This document shows, one piece after another, positions 52,821 to 62,795 of a stretch of 64,000 bases of DNA (its first letter is position 1; the number at the start of each line of letters is the position of its first letter). Origin of the DNA: QVMM01 sp047030855 (GTDB taxonomy: Bacteria > Bacteroidota > Bacteroidia > Bacteroidales > Dysgonomonadaceae). A model generated the notes under the pieces. It saw nothing but the letters and a program-made list of their open reading frames with translations. It was not told the DNA's origin and made no database searches. Where the stretch lies: positions 434,001 through 498,000 of the forward strand of contig JBKYIJ010000008.1 in the NCBI GenBank assembly GCA_047030855.1, read 5' to 3'. The position numbers and the translations under genes were made by a program.

Positions 52821-54862
52821 TCAGAATGTTGGTTTTTATTCTTAAAGTTAGTAAGTCCCGTATTCAGGAACGTAAGATACTTTTCGATTTTCTGATTATA
52901 GGCATACGAAGGACCTATGGGTTTACCGTCGTAGTCAACCGTAACATAATAAGGCTGCGAACTGGTACCGAATTTATGCCTCTGGAGGTAACTCCATTTG
53001 TCTCCGACGGTTTTCAGTTTGATCGTTTTACCGTTCTCCTCCAATTCGATTATTTCGGGCAATCTTTTTTTGTCATCCACCATCAGCGTAATAAGCACAT
53101 ATTCGTTTTCAAGCAGGTTTTTCACGCGCGGGTCAGTCCATACGCTGGCTTCCATCTTACGACAGTTTACACAACCGTAACCCGAGAAGTCGATCATCAC
53201 AGGTTTGTTCTTTTCCCGTGCATATTTCATGCCTTCCTCATAATCGTCAAACTTTGCATGTACAACTCCGTCGTAAAGGCTGAAATCCTGCGTATATAAA
53301 GGTGGAGAAAAGGCACTGATGGACTTCAACGGGGCGCCCCATAAACCGGGAATCATATAAACCGCAAAGCTCAGGGAAACGATTGACAGAAACAATCTGA
53401 ATACGGATACATGCTTAATTTCGTTGTCATGCGAAAACCTGATCTTACCTAAAAGGTAAATACCCAACAATATAAATATTACGATCCACAGAGAAAGGAA
53501 TACTTCACGATCCAATATTCCCCAACCGTAAGCCAGATCGGCAACCGACAAGAATTTCAGAGCTAATGCAAGTTCGAGAAAGCCGAGTACGACTTTGACA
53601 GAATTGAGCCAACCTCCCGATTTCGGCATGCTCTCGAGCCAAGAAGGAAAGATTGCAAACAGAGTAAACGGTATTGCCAACGCCAGCGAGAAGCCAAACA
53701 TCCCGACAGCGGGTGAGGTTATATTACCTGTTGCGGCAGCTTCAACCAACAGCGTCCCGATAATAGGTCCCGTACAAGAGAATGACACGAGCACAAGGGT
53801 AAAAGCCATCAGGAAAATACTGATAAAGCCTGTCGTAGAATCAGCTTTACTGTCTATTTTACTTGTCCATGAAGCAGGCAACGTTATTTCGAAAGCCCCG
53901 AAAAAAGAGATTGCGAAAACAACCAGCAACGCAAAAAGAACTATATTGAATATGGCATTTGTCGACAGTTCGTTCAATGCGCTTGCACCAAACAACAATG
54001 TAATAAGCAATCCCAGAACCAGATAAATGATAACAATGGCTAAACCGTAAGTAGCTGCTTCACGAATGGCTTTCGAACGATTCTTCTTATTTCTTTTCAG
54101 AAAGAAACTGACTGTCATGGGAATAATCGGCCACACGCAGGGAGTAACAAGGGCTATCAGCCCTCCGAGAAATCCTGCCCCGAAAATGTACAGCAACGAA
54201 CGATCCGAAACATTGCCTTCCGCTCCGTATTCTTTCAACTCGTCTATTACAGGCATCCACAGGTCGACATCGGCATTAACCATCTGTCGAATACTATCGG
54301 CTGAGGTTTGCTGAGCGGTATCTGCTTTTTCGCTAACAACTGTATTTTCAGTATCTGTTTTTAATTCCGCAATCTTATCTGTCTGTTTAACGACTAAGTC
54401 TGCAGGTAAATCTTTAGATGAAAAACTGAACGAAACGGGAATAGGAGGCTTACATTCGTGATCGTTACAAATCTGAGCGCGTACATCGCCTTTGATCGAA
54501 AATGCTGTTTTATCTTCAACCTTAAAACGCTGAACAAAAGTCGCTTTGTTTTCGTAATAGCCGATCACCATATCGAAGAGCCTGTCGAATTCCTGATGCA
54601 GTTTTGAATTTACGGCATGAAATTTCCCTACGGCTTTCGCTCCTTTTATTTCATCGATCTCGATCCCTGTAGCAACGGGACCTCCTTCGGGAATATCAGT
54701 CCCGTAAAGATGCCAACCGCGATCAATCTGAGCCTCGGCATACAAATCGACTTCTCCGTTTTTCGCATCCACGAGTTTAAAACTCCAGCTAACCTGTGCA
54801 GACAGAAAGCTGATGTTCAGAAACAAAACAAGAAAAGCGAATAAAAACCTGTATAACCTCAT
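52817..54862 (-). CDS. dsbD: Thiol:disulfide interchange protein DsbD
   Basis: About 681 residues from ATG 54862 (ATG 54874 is four codons earlier). The N-terminal signal (RLYRFLFAFLVLFLNISFLSA) is followed by a DsbD alpha-like domain (VSWSFKLVDAKNGEVDLYAE), eight membrane helices with the paired Cys in TPCVWPIIPMTVSFFLKRN and VLVSFSCTGPIIGTLLV, and a C-terminal thioredoxin domain with CxxC in FSGYGCVNCRKMEASVW. It carries electrons from cytosolic thioredoxin across the inner membrane to periplasmic proteins. Overlap of four bases with mazG shows an operon. Confidence 0.94.
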   Translation of the reverse strand: MRLYRFLFAFLVLFLNISFLSAQVSWSFKLVDAKNGEVDLYAEAQIDRGWHLYGTDIPEGGPVATGIEIDEIKGAKAVGKFHAVNSKLHQEFDRLFDMVIGYYENKATFVQRFKVEDKTAFSIKGDVRAQICNDHECKPPIPVSFSFSSKDLPADLVVKQTDKIAELKTDTENTVVSEKADTAQQTSADSIRQMVNADVDLWMPVIDELKEYGAEGNVSDRSLLYIFGAGFLGGLIALVTPCVWPIIPMTVSFFLKRNKKNRSKAIREAATYGLAIVIIYLVLGLLITLLFGASALNELSTNAIFNIVLFALLVVFAISFFGAFEITLPASWTSKIDSKADSTTGFISIFLMAFTLVLVSFSCTGPIIGTLLVEAAATGNITSPAVGMFGFSLALAIPFTLFAIFPSWLESMPKSGGWLNSVKVVLGFLELALALKFLSVADLAYGWGILDREVFLSLWIVIFILLGIYLLGKIRFSHDNEIKHVSVFRLFLSIVSLSFAVYMIPGLWGAPLKSISAFSPPLYTQDFSLYDGVVHAKFDDYEEGMKYAREKNKPVMIDFSGYGCVNCRKMEASVWTDPRVKNLLENEYVLITLMVDDKKRLPEIIELEENGKTIKLKTVGDKWSYLQRHKFGTSSQPYYVTVDYDGKPIGPSYAYNQKIEKYLTFLNTGLTNFKNKNQHSE

Positions 54863-54907
54863 CCAGTCTATCAATTTTATTTATGAATCAGTTATTTATA
54901 TTAATTC

Positions 54908-54930
54908 TATCTTTGAAAGATACAAAGGTA
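54908..54930. promoter_or_regulatory. dsbD promoter next to a perfect inverted repeat
   Basis: CAAAGGTA (54923-54930) reads TACCTTTG on the minus strand, the dsbD -7 box. Directly downstream of it in that direction lies TATCTTTGAAAGATA (54908-54922), a perfect 7+1+7 inverted repeat whose + strand arm TATCTTTG also fits TAnnTTTG. The site could be an operator or a divergent promoter for the 55079 gene, though the latter would leave a ~155-base leader. Confidence 0.5.
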
Positions 54931-55078
54931 TAAAAAAGTATATACCTGAAATGCAGTTAAATCCAAGAATATCTATAAAAATCCCAAATAATTGAAAATC
55001 CTGCGAAACATAATTATAATACAGATGTTTAAATTCAACATAGTTTTTATATCTTGCGGCAGAAACACACATTAATCT

Positions 55079-58000
55079 ATGACTCGAAAGAAAAGAAAAA
55101 AATGGAAAGTTATATTAATTATATTTTCATTCATTTTCATTGGAGGTATAGTTTTAAACTGGTTTCTGACAACAAGGCTCGAAAGTTTCTTAAGAGAGAA
55201 GTTAAGCGAAGAGGTATCGAATGCCACAAACGGATTTTACCGACTGTCTTATGATAAACTTTCAATAGGCTTTCTCAATGGGGAATTAAAAATAGAAGGG
55301 TTAGAATTATGTCCCGATTCTACCGTGTTTAAACGCCTGTCATTAAAAGACAGTTTACCCGACACTTACTTCAATATCCATATCGACACCATAGACTTCA
55401 AAGGGGTAAACCTCACATGGCGGGTAAAATACAGAAAGCTGCACTTCGATCTTTTCGAGATAAAATCTCCAGATATTTTAATTTACAATCCTTATATCCA
55501 GAGCGATCAAAACAAAGAAGATTCTAATAGCAATAATCCTACGAACCTGTACGAACTTGTTTCACCGTTCTTTGATGTTATAAGCGTAAAACAACTGAAT
55601 CTGGAAAACGCGAGCGTTTCTTACAGCATTCAGGATTCTATCGTTCCTGCGGTATATTCTTTAAAAGACGTAAGTTTTCACGCTTACGATTTTTTACTTG
55701 ACGAAAACTCGTCCAAGAGCGGAAAGCTCCTTTATTGCGACAATTTCGATTTTACGACAAACCAATCACAACAGTTATTGAGCAATAACCAGTTTACCCT
55801 GAATGTTGCCACAATAAGCCTGAACACCCGAGATTCCATTATTAATATCGAAGACGTTTCGTTGCTGCCGCAAAAGGATCTGTGGAAAAGCATCAATCGG
55901 GTTCCCGAAGATATTTTAACCGCAAAAGTCAATGGGGTAAAAGTTCATGGAATAGATTTTAAAAGGGAAAACGGACTGAACTTCCTGCATGCCCGTTCTT
56001 TCAACATAATGTATCCCGACATTCAATACTTCAAGATCGACACTCTGATCTCCAAAGTCAAAAGGCATAACAAAAATGAAGATGTCACACTGCTGCAAAC
56101 ATGGTCTTTATACAATATCATATCTCCGATACTGAACAGGGCTTCGATAGATGTTATCTCGCTCCAGAAAACAAAAATGGACTATTCTACATTGACAGAA
56201 AAAGGGTTGGACAAGTTTCATCTGGGAAATTTCGATTTTAAGGCGACAAACTTTCTGGTAGACTCACTTCCTGCCCCGAATCATAATTTTTTATATTCGG
56301 ACAATTTTGCTTTTTCAGCTTCGGATATCAATATTTATTTAAAAAGCAAAAACCATGAGCTAAGTATAAAAAACATCTCTCTTGATACGGAAAAAGGAGT
56401 TTTCGACATCAACGATATAGAGCTCTCTCCCATATCGACCAAAACGCGGGACGACTATGTACAAGGATATGTGGACTCGGTTAACATAAACGGGTTGGAA
56501 TTTAATCGCGGGCTTAAAGCCAGATTGTTAAAAATAGAATCTCCCGACATAAAATATTTCAAATACTTCTTAAAACCCGTTCAGGCTAAAAAAGAGGAAG
56601 ACAAAGGCGAAGAAGGGAAAAACATAACGGTAGATTTGTTTACGTCATATTTTAATTTCGTTGCCGTTGACGATATCCGTTTGAATAACGCAAACTTTGT
56701 CTACAACGACAGAGAGATGAAGAACACCTCCGTATATAAAATACGGGGATTAAACTTCTATGCATCCGACTTCCTGATAGATGACAGCACCCGTCTGAAT
56801 TATGATTGGCAATTCGCGTATTCAAACTACGGGTTTAATCTTAAAAATTTCGACAACTATCTGGCAAACGACAAATACCGCCTGATCGTGAAAGACATTT
56901 CTTTCGACGGATTTAAGGGGCTGCTAAAACTGAAAAACATTGACCTCATCCCTCAGGAACAGAAATGGAAAGAATCTCCCGACAGCTATATGAGTTTAAA
57001 CTCTCCATCTATTTATGTGGACGGGATTAAGTTCGACAAGAAAATAATCAAAGTCTCAACAGTCAATTTAGAAACGCCAAATGTAAGAATAACCAAAGTC
57101 CGGAATTCAAAGAAAGAAAGGGAAAACAAGAGGTTTTCTTCCGATCCGTTGAATATATTCTTTACAGATATGTTTTTAGGTAAAATAACGACGGACAACA
57201 TCAACCTGCAATATATTGACAAAACGAAAAACGACAGTCTGAACACGCTGCTTAAACAATTAGAAATAAAGGATATATACTGGAATATTACGGAACAGAA
57301 AAAAATAAAACTGGGTGATGTCTCTTTCATCAATCCGCAAATAATTTATATAACGAACAGTACGAAAAAAAGGGAAACGACAGAAATATCTTCACCTGAT
57401 TCGGACAACAGGCAATCTGCGTTTATCGATTATTTTCAAATCGGGAAATTCAAAGTTTCCGATTTGAAAATCGCGGCAAAAACTCCCGAAAGCAAAACCG
57501 ATATGAAGATGAAGCTTTTTCAGTTTTCCGGACTCGACTGGAAACTGACCGAAAAAGACTCTTATTTTAAATTAGACGACATAAATATACAAAACCCTGT
57601 TATCTCAGCACAATTCAGTAATATTAAAACCGAAAAGGACACGATAAGAGAAAAGGATAAAAGGCAAAAGGCATCTTCAAAAAACATATACTCTACCCTT
57701 CAGAATTTCTCTGACAAAATAACCATCGGAAAGTTTAATCTGAATAAGGCGGATTTGGATTACTCATTCGTTGGAGTTGAGAAGAAAGAACAAAAAATAA
57801 ATTCATTTGATCTGAATATAAAAGGATTGTCGGTTGACAACAGAAACGAAACTTTCAGGCTTGACGATATTAATTTCTCCACGAAAGATTTAAGTTTTCC
57901 TATCGCAAACGGATATTACACCATAAACATAGACAGCATCGGAATGGACGAAGACGGTAAAAATCTGGAGATAAACAATCTGCACATGAAATCGCTCTAT

Positions 58001-58969
58001 CCTAAAATGGAGTTCGCCTATAAACATCCGACACATAAAGACTGGTTTGATGTAAAGGTGGGAAATGCCAAGATTTCGGGGATCGACATACCGTACTATT
58101 TTTCCGACAATATATTAAAGATCGCAGATGTTCGGATTGACGATGTATCGCTCGAGAATTTTAAGAATCAGAAAATAGAAATACAGCACAATATTATGCC
58201 CATGATTTACGAAGGCATACAAAAAGCCCCGATAAAATTTGAGATAGGCAATATGAATGTCAATAATTTCTCGGTAGTATACGAAGAATTGGCAAAAAAA
58301 GGAGAAACCCCGGGAAAAATATTTTTTACAGACATGAACGGGCACATTACAGGTATGACTAACATCATTTCCCAACCCGAACAGTATATCCGTCTGGATG
58401 CTGACGGAAAACTTATGGGGAGCGGCTACTTCACGGCTACATGGCAATTGCCTGTCGATCCGGGAAACGACAGGTTTCTCCTAAATGCGGACATACATGA
58501 GTTTGATCTGACAGAGTTGAATGAAATAATAACGCCGCTTGCCCCTGTGAAACTGAAAAGCGGAATACTGAACAGCACTAAGTTTGACATGGATGCGTCC
58601 AGCAAAGGCGGCAACATTAAACTCACGTTTCTATATAATGATCTGAACGTCGATATTCTCAAAGAAAAAAACGGGGAGTTAGTACAAAATAAACTTGTTT
58701 CGAATCTTGTAAATATGATCGCGCGTGATCATAACCCGAGAAATAAAAAATCTGAACCAAAATCAGTGGATATATACGTAGAACGTGATCCTTACCATTC
58801 AACGTTCAATTACCTGTTGCAGATTATACAACCTGCGATGGCAGAATCGGCGGGCGTATCGTACGGCACTCAGAAATTTGTAAAAAACCTGCCGAATTTC
58901 TTCAAAAAAATGAGCGACTTCTTTTGGCCTGTCCCCAAAAAGGAGGAAGAAGAAAATACGAACAATTAA
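55079..58969 (+). CDS. Very large AsmA/DUF748-like envelope protein
   Basis: A 1296-residue protein with a basic N-terminus and one membrane helix (KVILIIFSFIFIGGIVLNWFL, about residues 10-30), then LTTRLESFLREKLSEEVSNATNGFYRLSYDKL (in parts: FLREKLSEEV, YRLSYDKLSIGFLNGELKIEG), the AsmA-type chorein-like entry. The body repeats beta units of about 120-140 residues: NFDFTT/SDNFAFSASDINIYL, LSIKNISLDTEKGVF, INDIELSPIS, VDSVNINGLEF, IESPDIKYFKY. The C-terminal part has DGKLMGSGYFTATWQLPVDP and a DUF748-like LKSGILNSTKFDMDAS segment. Such proteins span the periplasm and are tied to lipid transport to the outer membrane. Its stop overlaps the convergent radical SAM stop. Confidence 0.8.
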   Translation: MTRKKRKKWKVILIIFSFIFIGGIVLNWFLTTRLESFLREKLSEEVSNATNGFYRLSYDKLSIGFLNGELKIEGLELCPDSTVFKRLSLKDSLPDTYFNIHIDTIDFKGVNLTWRVKYRKLHFDLFEIKSPDILIYNPYIQSDQNKEDSNSNNPTNLYELVSPFFDVISVKQLNLENASVSYSIQDSIVPAVYSLKDVSFHAYDFLLDENSSKSGKLLYCDNFDFTTNQSQQLLSNNQFTLNVATISLNTRDSIINIEDVSLLPQKDLWKSINRVPEDILTAKVNGVKVHGIDFKRENGLNFLHARSFNIMYPDIQYFKIDTLISKVKRHNKNEDVTLLQTWSLYNIISPILNRASIDVISLQKTKMDYSTLTEKGLDKFHLGNFDFKATNFLVDSLPAPNHNFLYSDNFAFSASDINIYLKSKNHELSIKNISLDTEKGVFDINDIELSPISTKTRDDYVQGYVDSVNINGLEFNRGLKARLLKIESPDIKYFKYFLKPVQAKKEEDKGEEGKNITVDLFTSYFNFVAVDDIRLNNANFVYNDREMKNTSVYKIRGLNFYASDFLIDDSTRLNYDWQFAYSNYGFNLKNFDNYLANDKYRLIVKDISFDGFKGLLKLKNIDLIPQEQKWKESPDSYMSLNSPSIYVDGIKFDKKIIKVSTVNLETPNVRITKVRNSKKERENKRFSSDPLNIFFTDMFLGKITTDNINLQYIDKTKNDSLNTLLKQLEIKDIYWNITEQKKIKLGDVSFINPQIIYITNSTKKRETTEISSPDSDNRQSAFIDYFQIGKFKVSDLKIAAKTPESKTDMKMKLFQFSGLDWKLTEKDSYFKLDDINIQNPVISAQFSNIKTEKDTIREKDKRQKASSKNIYSTLQNFSDKITIGKFNLNKADLDYSFVGVEKKEQKINSFDLNIKGLSVDNRNETFRLDDINFSTKDLSFPIANGYYTINIDSIGMDEDGKNLEINNLHMKSLYPKMEFAYKHPTHKDWFDVKVGNAKISGIDIPYYFSDNILKIADVRIDDVSLENFKNQKIEIQHNIMPMIYEGIQKAPIKFEIGNMNVNNFSVVYEELAKKGETPGKIFFTDMNGHITGMTNIISQPEQYIRLDADGKLMGSGYFTATWQLPVDPGNDRFLLNADIHEFDLTELNEIITPLAPVKLKSGILNSTKFDMDASSKGGNIKLTFLYNDLNVDILKEKNGELVQNKLVSNLVNMIARDHNPRNKKSEPKSVDIYVERDPYHSTFNYLLQIIQPAMAESAGVSYGTQKFVKNLPNFFKKMSDFFWPVPKKEEEENTNN

Positions 58970-59895
58970 TCTTTGTTTTTATACAATCGCCCTTGCCAAG
59001 TATTCCGCTCCGAAAAACGTTTCAGTATTTTTGCAGTAAACTCGTAGTTCTTAATACCCCAATCGGGTGCGATGAGAAGCGATTTGGGCGATTGCGAAAC
59101 GAAACGTTCAATGATAAAATCAGGATTGAGTCGTTCGGCAAAATCAATGCACAAATCTATATATTCGTCCATCGCCGGCAACGTAAATTTTTCAGGTGCA
59201 GCCAGATATTGTTTTCCCATTGCAGTGCCTCTGATCAATTGCAGTTGATGCAGTTTTACTGTCGTCAACGGCAGTTCGGAGAGCCTGTCGGCATGCGAAA
59301 GAATATCGTCTCTGGTTTCATCGGGCAATCCGAGAATCATGTGTGCCCCTGTATGAATTCCTCTTTCAGCGGTTTTTATTATTGCTTCAACACTATCGGC
59401 GTAAGTATGACCTCGGTTTATTGTCAAAAGAGTGTCATCTAAGGTAGACTCTAAACCATATTCAACCAACAGAAAAGTTTTTCGGTTCAATTCGGATAAA
59501 TAATCAAGCAGCTTATCGGGCATACAATCAGGACGTGTTCCGATAATCAAACCAACCACATCGGGGAAAGAAAGAGCTTCTTCGTACTTGGCTATCAATA
59601 CGTCAAGTTCACTGTATGTATTTGTGTATGACTGAAAATATGCCAGATATTTCATATCGGGATATTTATGCGAGAAGAACTTTATACCGTCTTGCATCTG
59701 ATTGGAAACAGACTGTTGCCTGTTTCCATAAGCAGGGCTGAAGCTCTGATTGTTGCAGTAGGTGCAACCACCCACGCCCTTCAATCCGTCACGATTGGGA
59801 CATGTGAATCCCGCATTTATCGAAATTTTCTGAACCTTAAAAGGAAAATGCTTTGTAAGCAGTTCCGAAAATTCTTTGTATGGCTTATTTGTCAT
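58966..59895 (-). CDS. Radical SAM protein, TIGR01212/YhcC-like
   Basis: About 309 residues from ATG 59895 (MTNKPYKEFSELLTKHF); a TTG-type upstream start would run into the promoter. The N-terminal iron-sulfur motif is CPNRDGLKGVGGCTYCNN, a CxxxxxxxxxxCxxC spacing characteristic of this subfamily rather than the standard CxxxCxxC. Further: SVSNQMQDGIKFFSHKY, KYLAYFQSYTNTY, VGLIIGTRPDCMPDKLLDYL, HMILGLPDETRDDIL, VKLHQLQLIRGTAM. Function is not settled for the family, with a tRNA/protein modification role proposed by others; I do not assign one. Its stop codon overlaps that of the + strand gene (TTAA). Confidence 0.87.
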   Translation of the reverse strand: MTNKPYKEFSELLTKHFPFKVQKISINAGFTCPNRDGLKGVGGCTYCNNQSFSPAYGNRQQSVSNQMQDGIKFFSHKYPDMKYLAYFQSYTNTYSELDVLIAKYEEALSFPDVVGLIIGTRPDCMPDKLLDYLSELNRKTFLLVEYGLESTLDDTLLTINRGHTYADSVEAIIKTAERGIHTGAHMILGLPDETRDDILSHADRLSELPLTTVKLHQLQLIRGTAMGKQYLAAPEKFTLPAMDEYIDLCIDFAERLNPDFIIERFVSQSPKSLLIAPDWGIKNYEFTAKILKRFSERNTWQGRLYKNKD

Positions 59896-59927
59896 TCCGT
59901 ATCTTTCTATTCTCCACAAAAAGTCCT

Positions 59928-59935
59928 CAAAAGTA
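59928..59935 (-). promoter_or_regulatory. Promoter -7 box (TACTTTTG) for the radical SAM gene
   Basis: CAAAAGTA on the + strand reads TACTTTTG on the minus strand, 33 bases above ATG 59895. Confidence 0.6.
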
Positions 59936-59989
59936 TAAATGATATCTTCATATCAAAAGTTAAATATGTATTCGAAACATTTTTTAATG

Positions 59990-59997
59990 TAAATTTG
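59990..59997 (+). promoter_or_regulatory. Promoter -7 box (TAAATTTG) for the Omp85-like gene
   Basis: TAAATTTG matches TAnnTTTG, 21 bases before ATG 60019, excluding the much longer open frame that runs upstream through the radical SAM gene. Confidence 0.6.
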
Positions 59998-60018
59998 TTT
60001 CCGATAAAAGCTAAAACC

Positions 60019-62595
60019 ATGAACAATTGGGACAAGACAATCCATTCAGGCTTATTAATTATTACCCTGTTATTCCTATGCAGCAGTGCGGCATATGCGC
60101 AAACTGCACAGGAGGACTCCATACCGTTGAAAGCAAGTGAATGGGTAAAAAAATCAATCTATGACAGCAGTACGAAAAAGCATGGATCGTTCTATAATTA
60201 TGTCTGGGGAAAACATTATCGCGACATCTATTACACACCTGTTTCGGTACGCGCAATCCCGCTTAATACGTTGTTCGGAGGACTGACTTATCAGACACAA
60301 ATACCCAAACTGCATGGAATGCTTTTTAAGAACAAAAGCGACTGGTACTACTTTCTAAAACCTATCGGAGGAGGATCGTCGAGCTTTTCGGAATCAGGTT
60401 TCTTCCAAAGCATATATAACCGACGGGATTTTAAGGATACTTATCTGGGAGGATTCATTGCAGACGCATTTACGATGCAGCATCCCTATGCGTTTTTAGC
60501 AACCGAACATTTGGCAAAAGGCATAAATATGTTGTCGCACGATCCGCAACTGATATACGTGACAGGCACTTCGGAGTGTGATACCATTGCGGACGGCAGC
60601 CCCATCGAAAATAAAATCATAGGCATTTACAAACATCCTGCTCTGAAAAACAAGGACGTAACCGACAGTATTCCACTCATGTTGGAGCATTTGCACGAAG
60701 CCGACAAATACGATATTGACCGAAAGAAATATGTCAGAATACGCCTGTTCGACATGCTTGTCGGCGATTGGAACAAAATTCCCGAAAATTGGTTATGGAT
60801 AGGCGACAAACAAGAACAAAGAATAATTTATCAGCCTGTTGTACTCGACAGAAGTAACACGTTTACTAAGGTAGACGGATTGTTATTTCAACAACTGCTT
60901 AATATGTTAGGTTTAAATTTCATAACCGATTTTGAAGAAAACATCAAGAATGTGAAAAAATTCAATTCATTAGCTTATACCTTAGATGTCGCATTAGTGA
61001 ACGGCATAGACGAAAACACATGGGTAGGCGAAGCCGAGAAACTGAAATCGGAGATTACGGATCAGTTCATAAAAGAAGCGTTTAACAAACTTCCCAAAGA
61101 AATAGATAAAACGGAAACCGAAAAAATCAAAACCAGCCTAATGCAAAGGAGAAACAATCTGGGGTCTATCGCAAGAAGATATTACAGGGAATTACAAAAG
61201 AATCCTTCTATTGCAGGTAGCTATGGAGATGACAGGTTTGTTATAGAATATGACAGTTCAAAAAACGTCAGAATACAAATTTTCACAGCCAAAGAAAACA
61301 ATCTTATCCTGGATAAAAAATATTTCCGCAAAGAGACGCGCGAAATATGGTTATACGGATTAAACGGAAACGATACTTTCGAAGTACGCGGAAACAGTAA
61401 TGGAATACCCATATTCCTGATAGGGGGAAAAGGAGATAACAAATATCAGATTGAGTCCGAGACAAACGTGAAAATATACGAATACGAATCTCAAAAGCAG
61501 CGATTGAACTCTCTTTCAAAGGTGAAAATTATTTATCCGAGCAATGCGGATCAATCGCTGGCATACGATTATGAGAAACTGAGATATACAAAGTTTTCTA
61601 TCACACCGATCGGAATATACGACTCCGATCTGGGGCTCAATATAGGGACTTCGCTCGCTTATACGATATACGGATTCCGCCGCTCTCCGTACACAAGACG
61701 TCACCAGCTCAGCTACAATTATGTGGAGGGCTTCACCTATCAGGGAATATTTCCCGATTATGATAGCAGACGCAGTTTTCACGTTTCGGCATTTGTCGGT
61801 AGTCCCGAATATTTCTCCAACTTTTTCGGATACGGAAACAACACTTCGGGATTCAAAGACGAAAAGAACAATTACAATCGTGTTCATCTGAATAAATACA
61901 CTCTCACGCCTGCTATCTATTATACGATTAGCGACAATCAGGAGTTCAACATTTATTCTTCTTTCGAAATATATAAGGTCAATAATCCGAAAGGAAGGGA
62001 CAGGTACATCAACGTCTGGTTCAAGGATAAAAATTCTGTTTTTGATACAAAATTTTTTACAAACATCGGTGCAACCTATCGGTTCGACAAAAAGATGAAC
62101 CAAACCATTTCGCATATCAATATGGAATTTAATGCGGGGTGGGCGATCAACTGGGGCGATTTAAAACGGAACTTCCCTTACGCAAAGGCAGATTTTGGCA
62201 TGAATGTGGCAATCACCGACCGTATAACGTTTGCAACAAAGCTGAAAGGGCACGTCCTCTTTAATGACAAATACGAATTTTATCAATCCGCAACGACTGA
62301 ACTCCGCGGATTTCGCGACAACCGTTTTATCGGACGGCAATCGTTTTATCAGTATTCAGATTTCAGGCTCGACATGGGACAATTGAAAAACCCGTTCACA
62401 CCTCTTGGCTACGGCGTTTTTGCAGGAATAGACTACGGGCGTGTCTGGTGGCCCGAAGAAAGTTCAAAAAAATGGCATACATCATACGGCGGAGGATTCT
62501 GGCTAACGTTGTTCCGCAACTTTACGGGAAAATTCTCCTATTTTGCTTCGACCGATACGGGGCGTTTCATGTTCGAACTCGGAATGGGATTCTGA
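60019..62595 (+). CDS. Omp85/BamA-TamA-like outer-membrane protein with a novel N-terminal half
   Basis: About 858 residues from ATG 60019 with a signal peptide (SGLLIITLLFLCSSAAYA). Residues ~25-350 are soluble, with GKHYRDIYYTPVSVRAIPL, LRLFDMLVGDW-like text (VRIRLFDMLVGDWNKIPENW), IYQPVVLDRSNTFTK; in relatives such text accompanies a calcineurin-type phosphoesterase, which is absent here. A middle segment (GLNGNDTFEVRGN, IFLIGGKGDNKYQI) leads to a 16-strand-type barrel ending with the Omp85 signature LRGFRDNRFIGRQSFYQYSD, YGVFAGIDYGRVW and the terminal strand GRFMFELGMGF. It should sit in the outer membrane. Transport or assembly role unknown. Confidence 0.78.
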   Translation: MNNWDKTIHSGLLIITLLFLCSSAAYAQTAQEDSIPLKASEWVKKSIYDSSTKKHGSFYNYVWGKHYRDIYYTPVSVRAIPLNTLFGGLTYQTQIPKLHGMLFKNKSDWYYFLKPIGGGSSSFSESGFFQSIYNRRDFKDTYLGGFIADAFTMQHPYAFLATEHLAKGINMLSHDPQLIYVTGTSECDTIADGSPIENKIIGIYKHPALKNKDVTDSIPLMLEHLHEADKYDIDRKKYVRIRLFDMLVGDWNKIPENWLWIGDKQEQRIIYQPVVLDRSNTFTKVDGLLFQQLLNMLGLNFITDFEENIKNVKKFNSLAYTLDVALVNGIDENTWVGEAEKLKSEITDQFIKEAFNKLPKEIDKTETEKIKTSLMQRRNNLGSIARRYYRELQKNPSIAGSYGDDRFVIEYDSSKNVRIQIFTAKENNLILDKKYFRKETREIWLYGLNGNDTFEVRGNSNGIPIFLIGGKGDNKYQIESETNVKIYEYESQKQRLNSLSKVKIIYPSNADQSLAYDYEKLRYTKFSITPIGIYDSDLGLNIGTSLAYTIYGFRRSPYTRRHQLSYNYVEGFTYQGIFPDYDSRRSFHVSAFVGSPEYFSNFFGYGNNTSGFKDEKNNYNRVHLNKYTLTPAIYYTISDNQEFNIYSSFEIYKVNNPKGRDRYINVWFKDKNSVFDTKFFTNIGATYRFDKKMNQTISHINMEFNAGWAINWGDLKRNFPYAKADFGMNVAITDRITFATKLKGHVLFNDKYEFYQSATTELRGFRDNRFIGRQSFYQYSDFRLDMGQLKNPFTPLGYGVFAGIDYGRVWWPEESSKKWHTSYGGGFWLTLFRNFTGKFSYFASTDTGRFMFELGMGF

Positions 62596-62707
62596 TTATT
62601 AAGGTTCTGATAATTTATATTTTATAATTCTGAACAGTATAACCTAAAAATATTTTGTCTGAGAACTTTTATTATGCGATAAAATTTGTTTAATCAAAAA
62701 AAAAAAT

Positions 62708-62715
62708 TAATTTTG
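62708..62715 (+). promoter_or_regulatory. Promoter (-7 TAATTTTG, -33 TTG) for the rpmB operon
   Basis: TAATTTTG matches TAnnTTTG, with TTG at 62686-62688, 19 bases ahead. The leader to ATG 62796 would be about 75 bases. Confidence 0.7.
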
Positions 62716-62795
62716 CACCCTCAATTAACCATTACAATCATTCCATACAACGTAAGAGTTAATTAGTTAAGTAATCAAGAAAAAGAAATATAGCA

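Noticed and set aside
59668..60018. Long N-terminal extension of the Omp85-like gene
   Set aside because: It runs antisense through the radical SAM gene and across a promoter box; the signal peptide begins at 60019.
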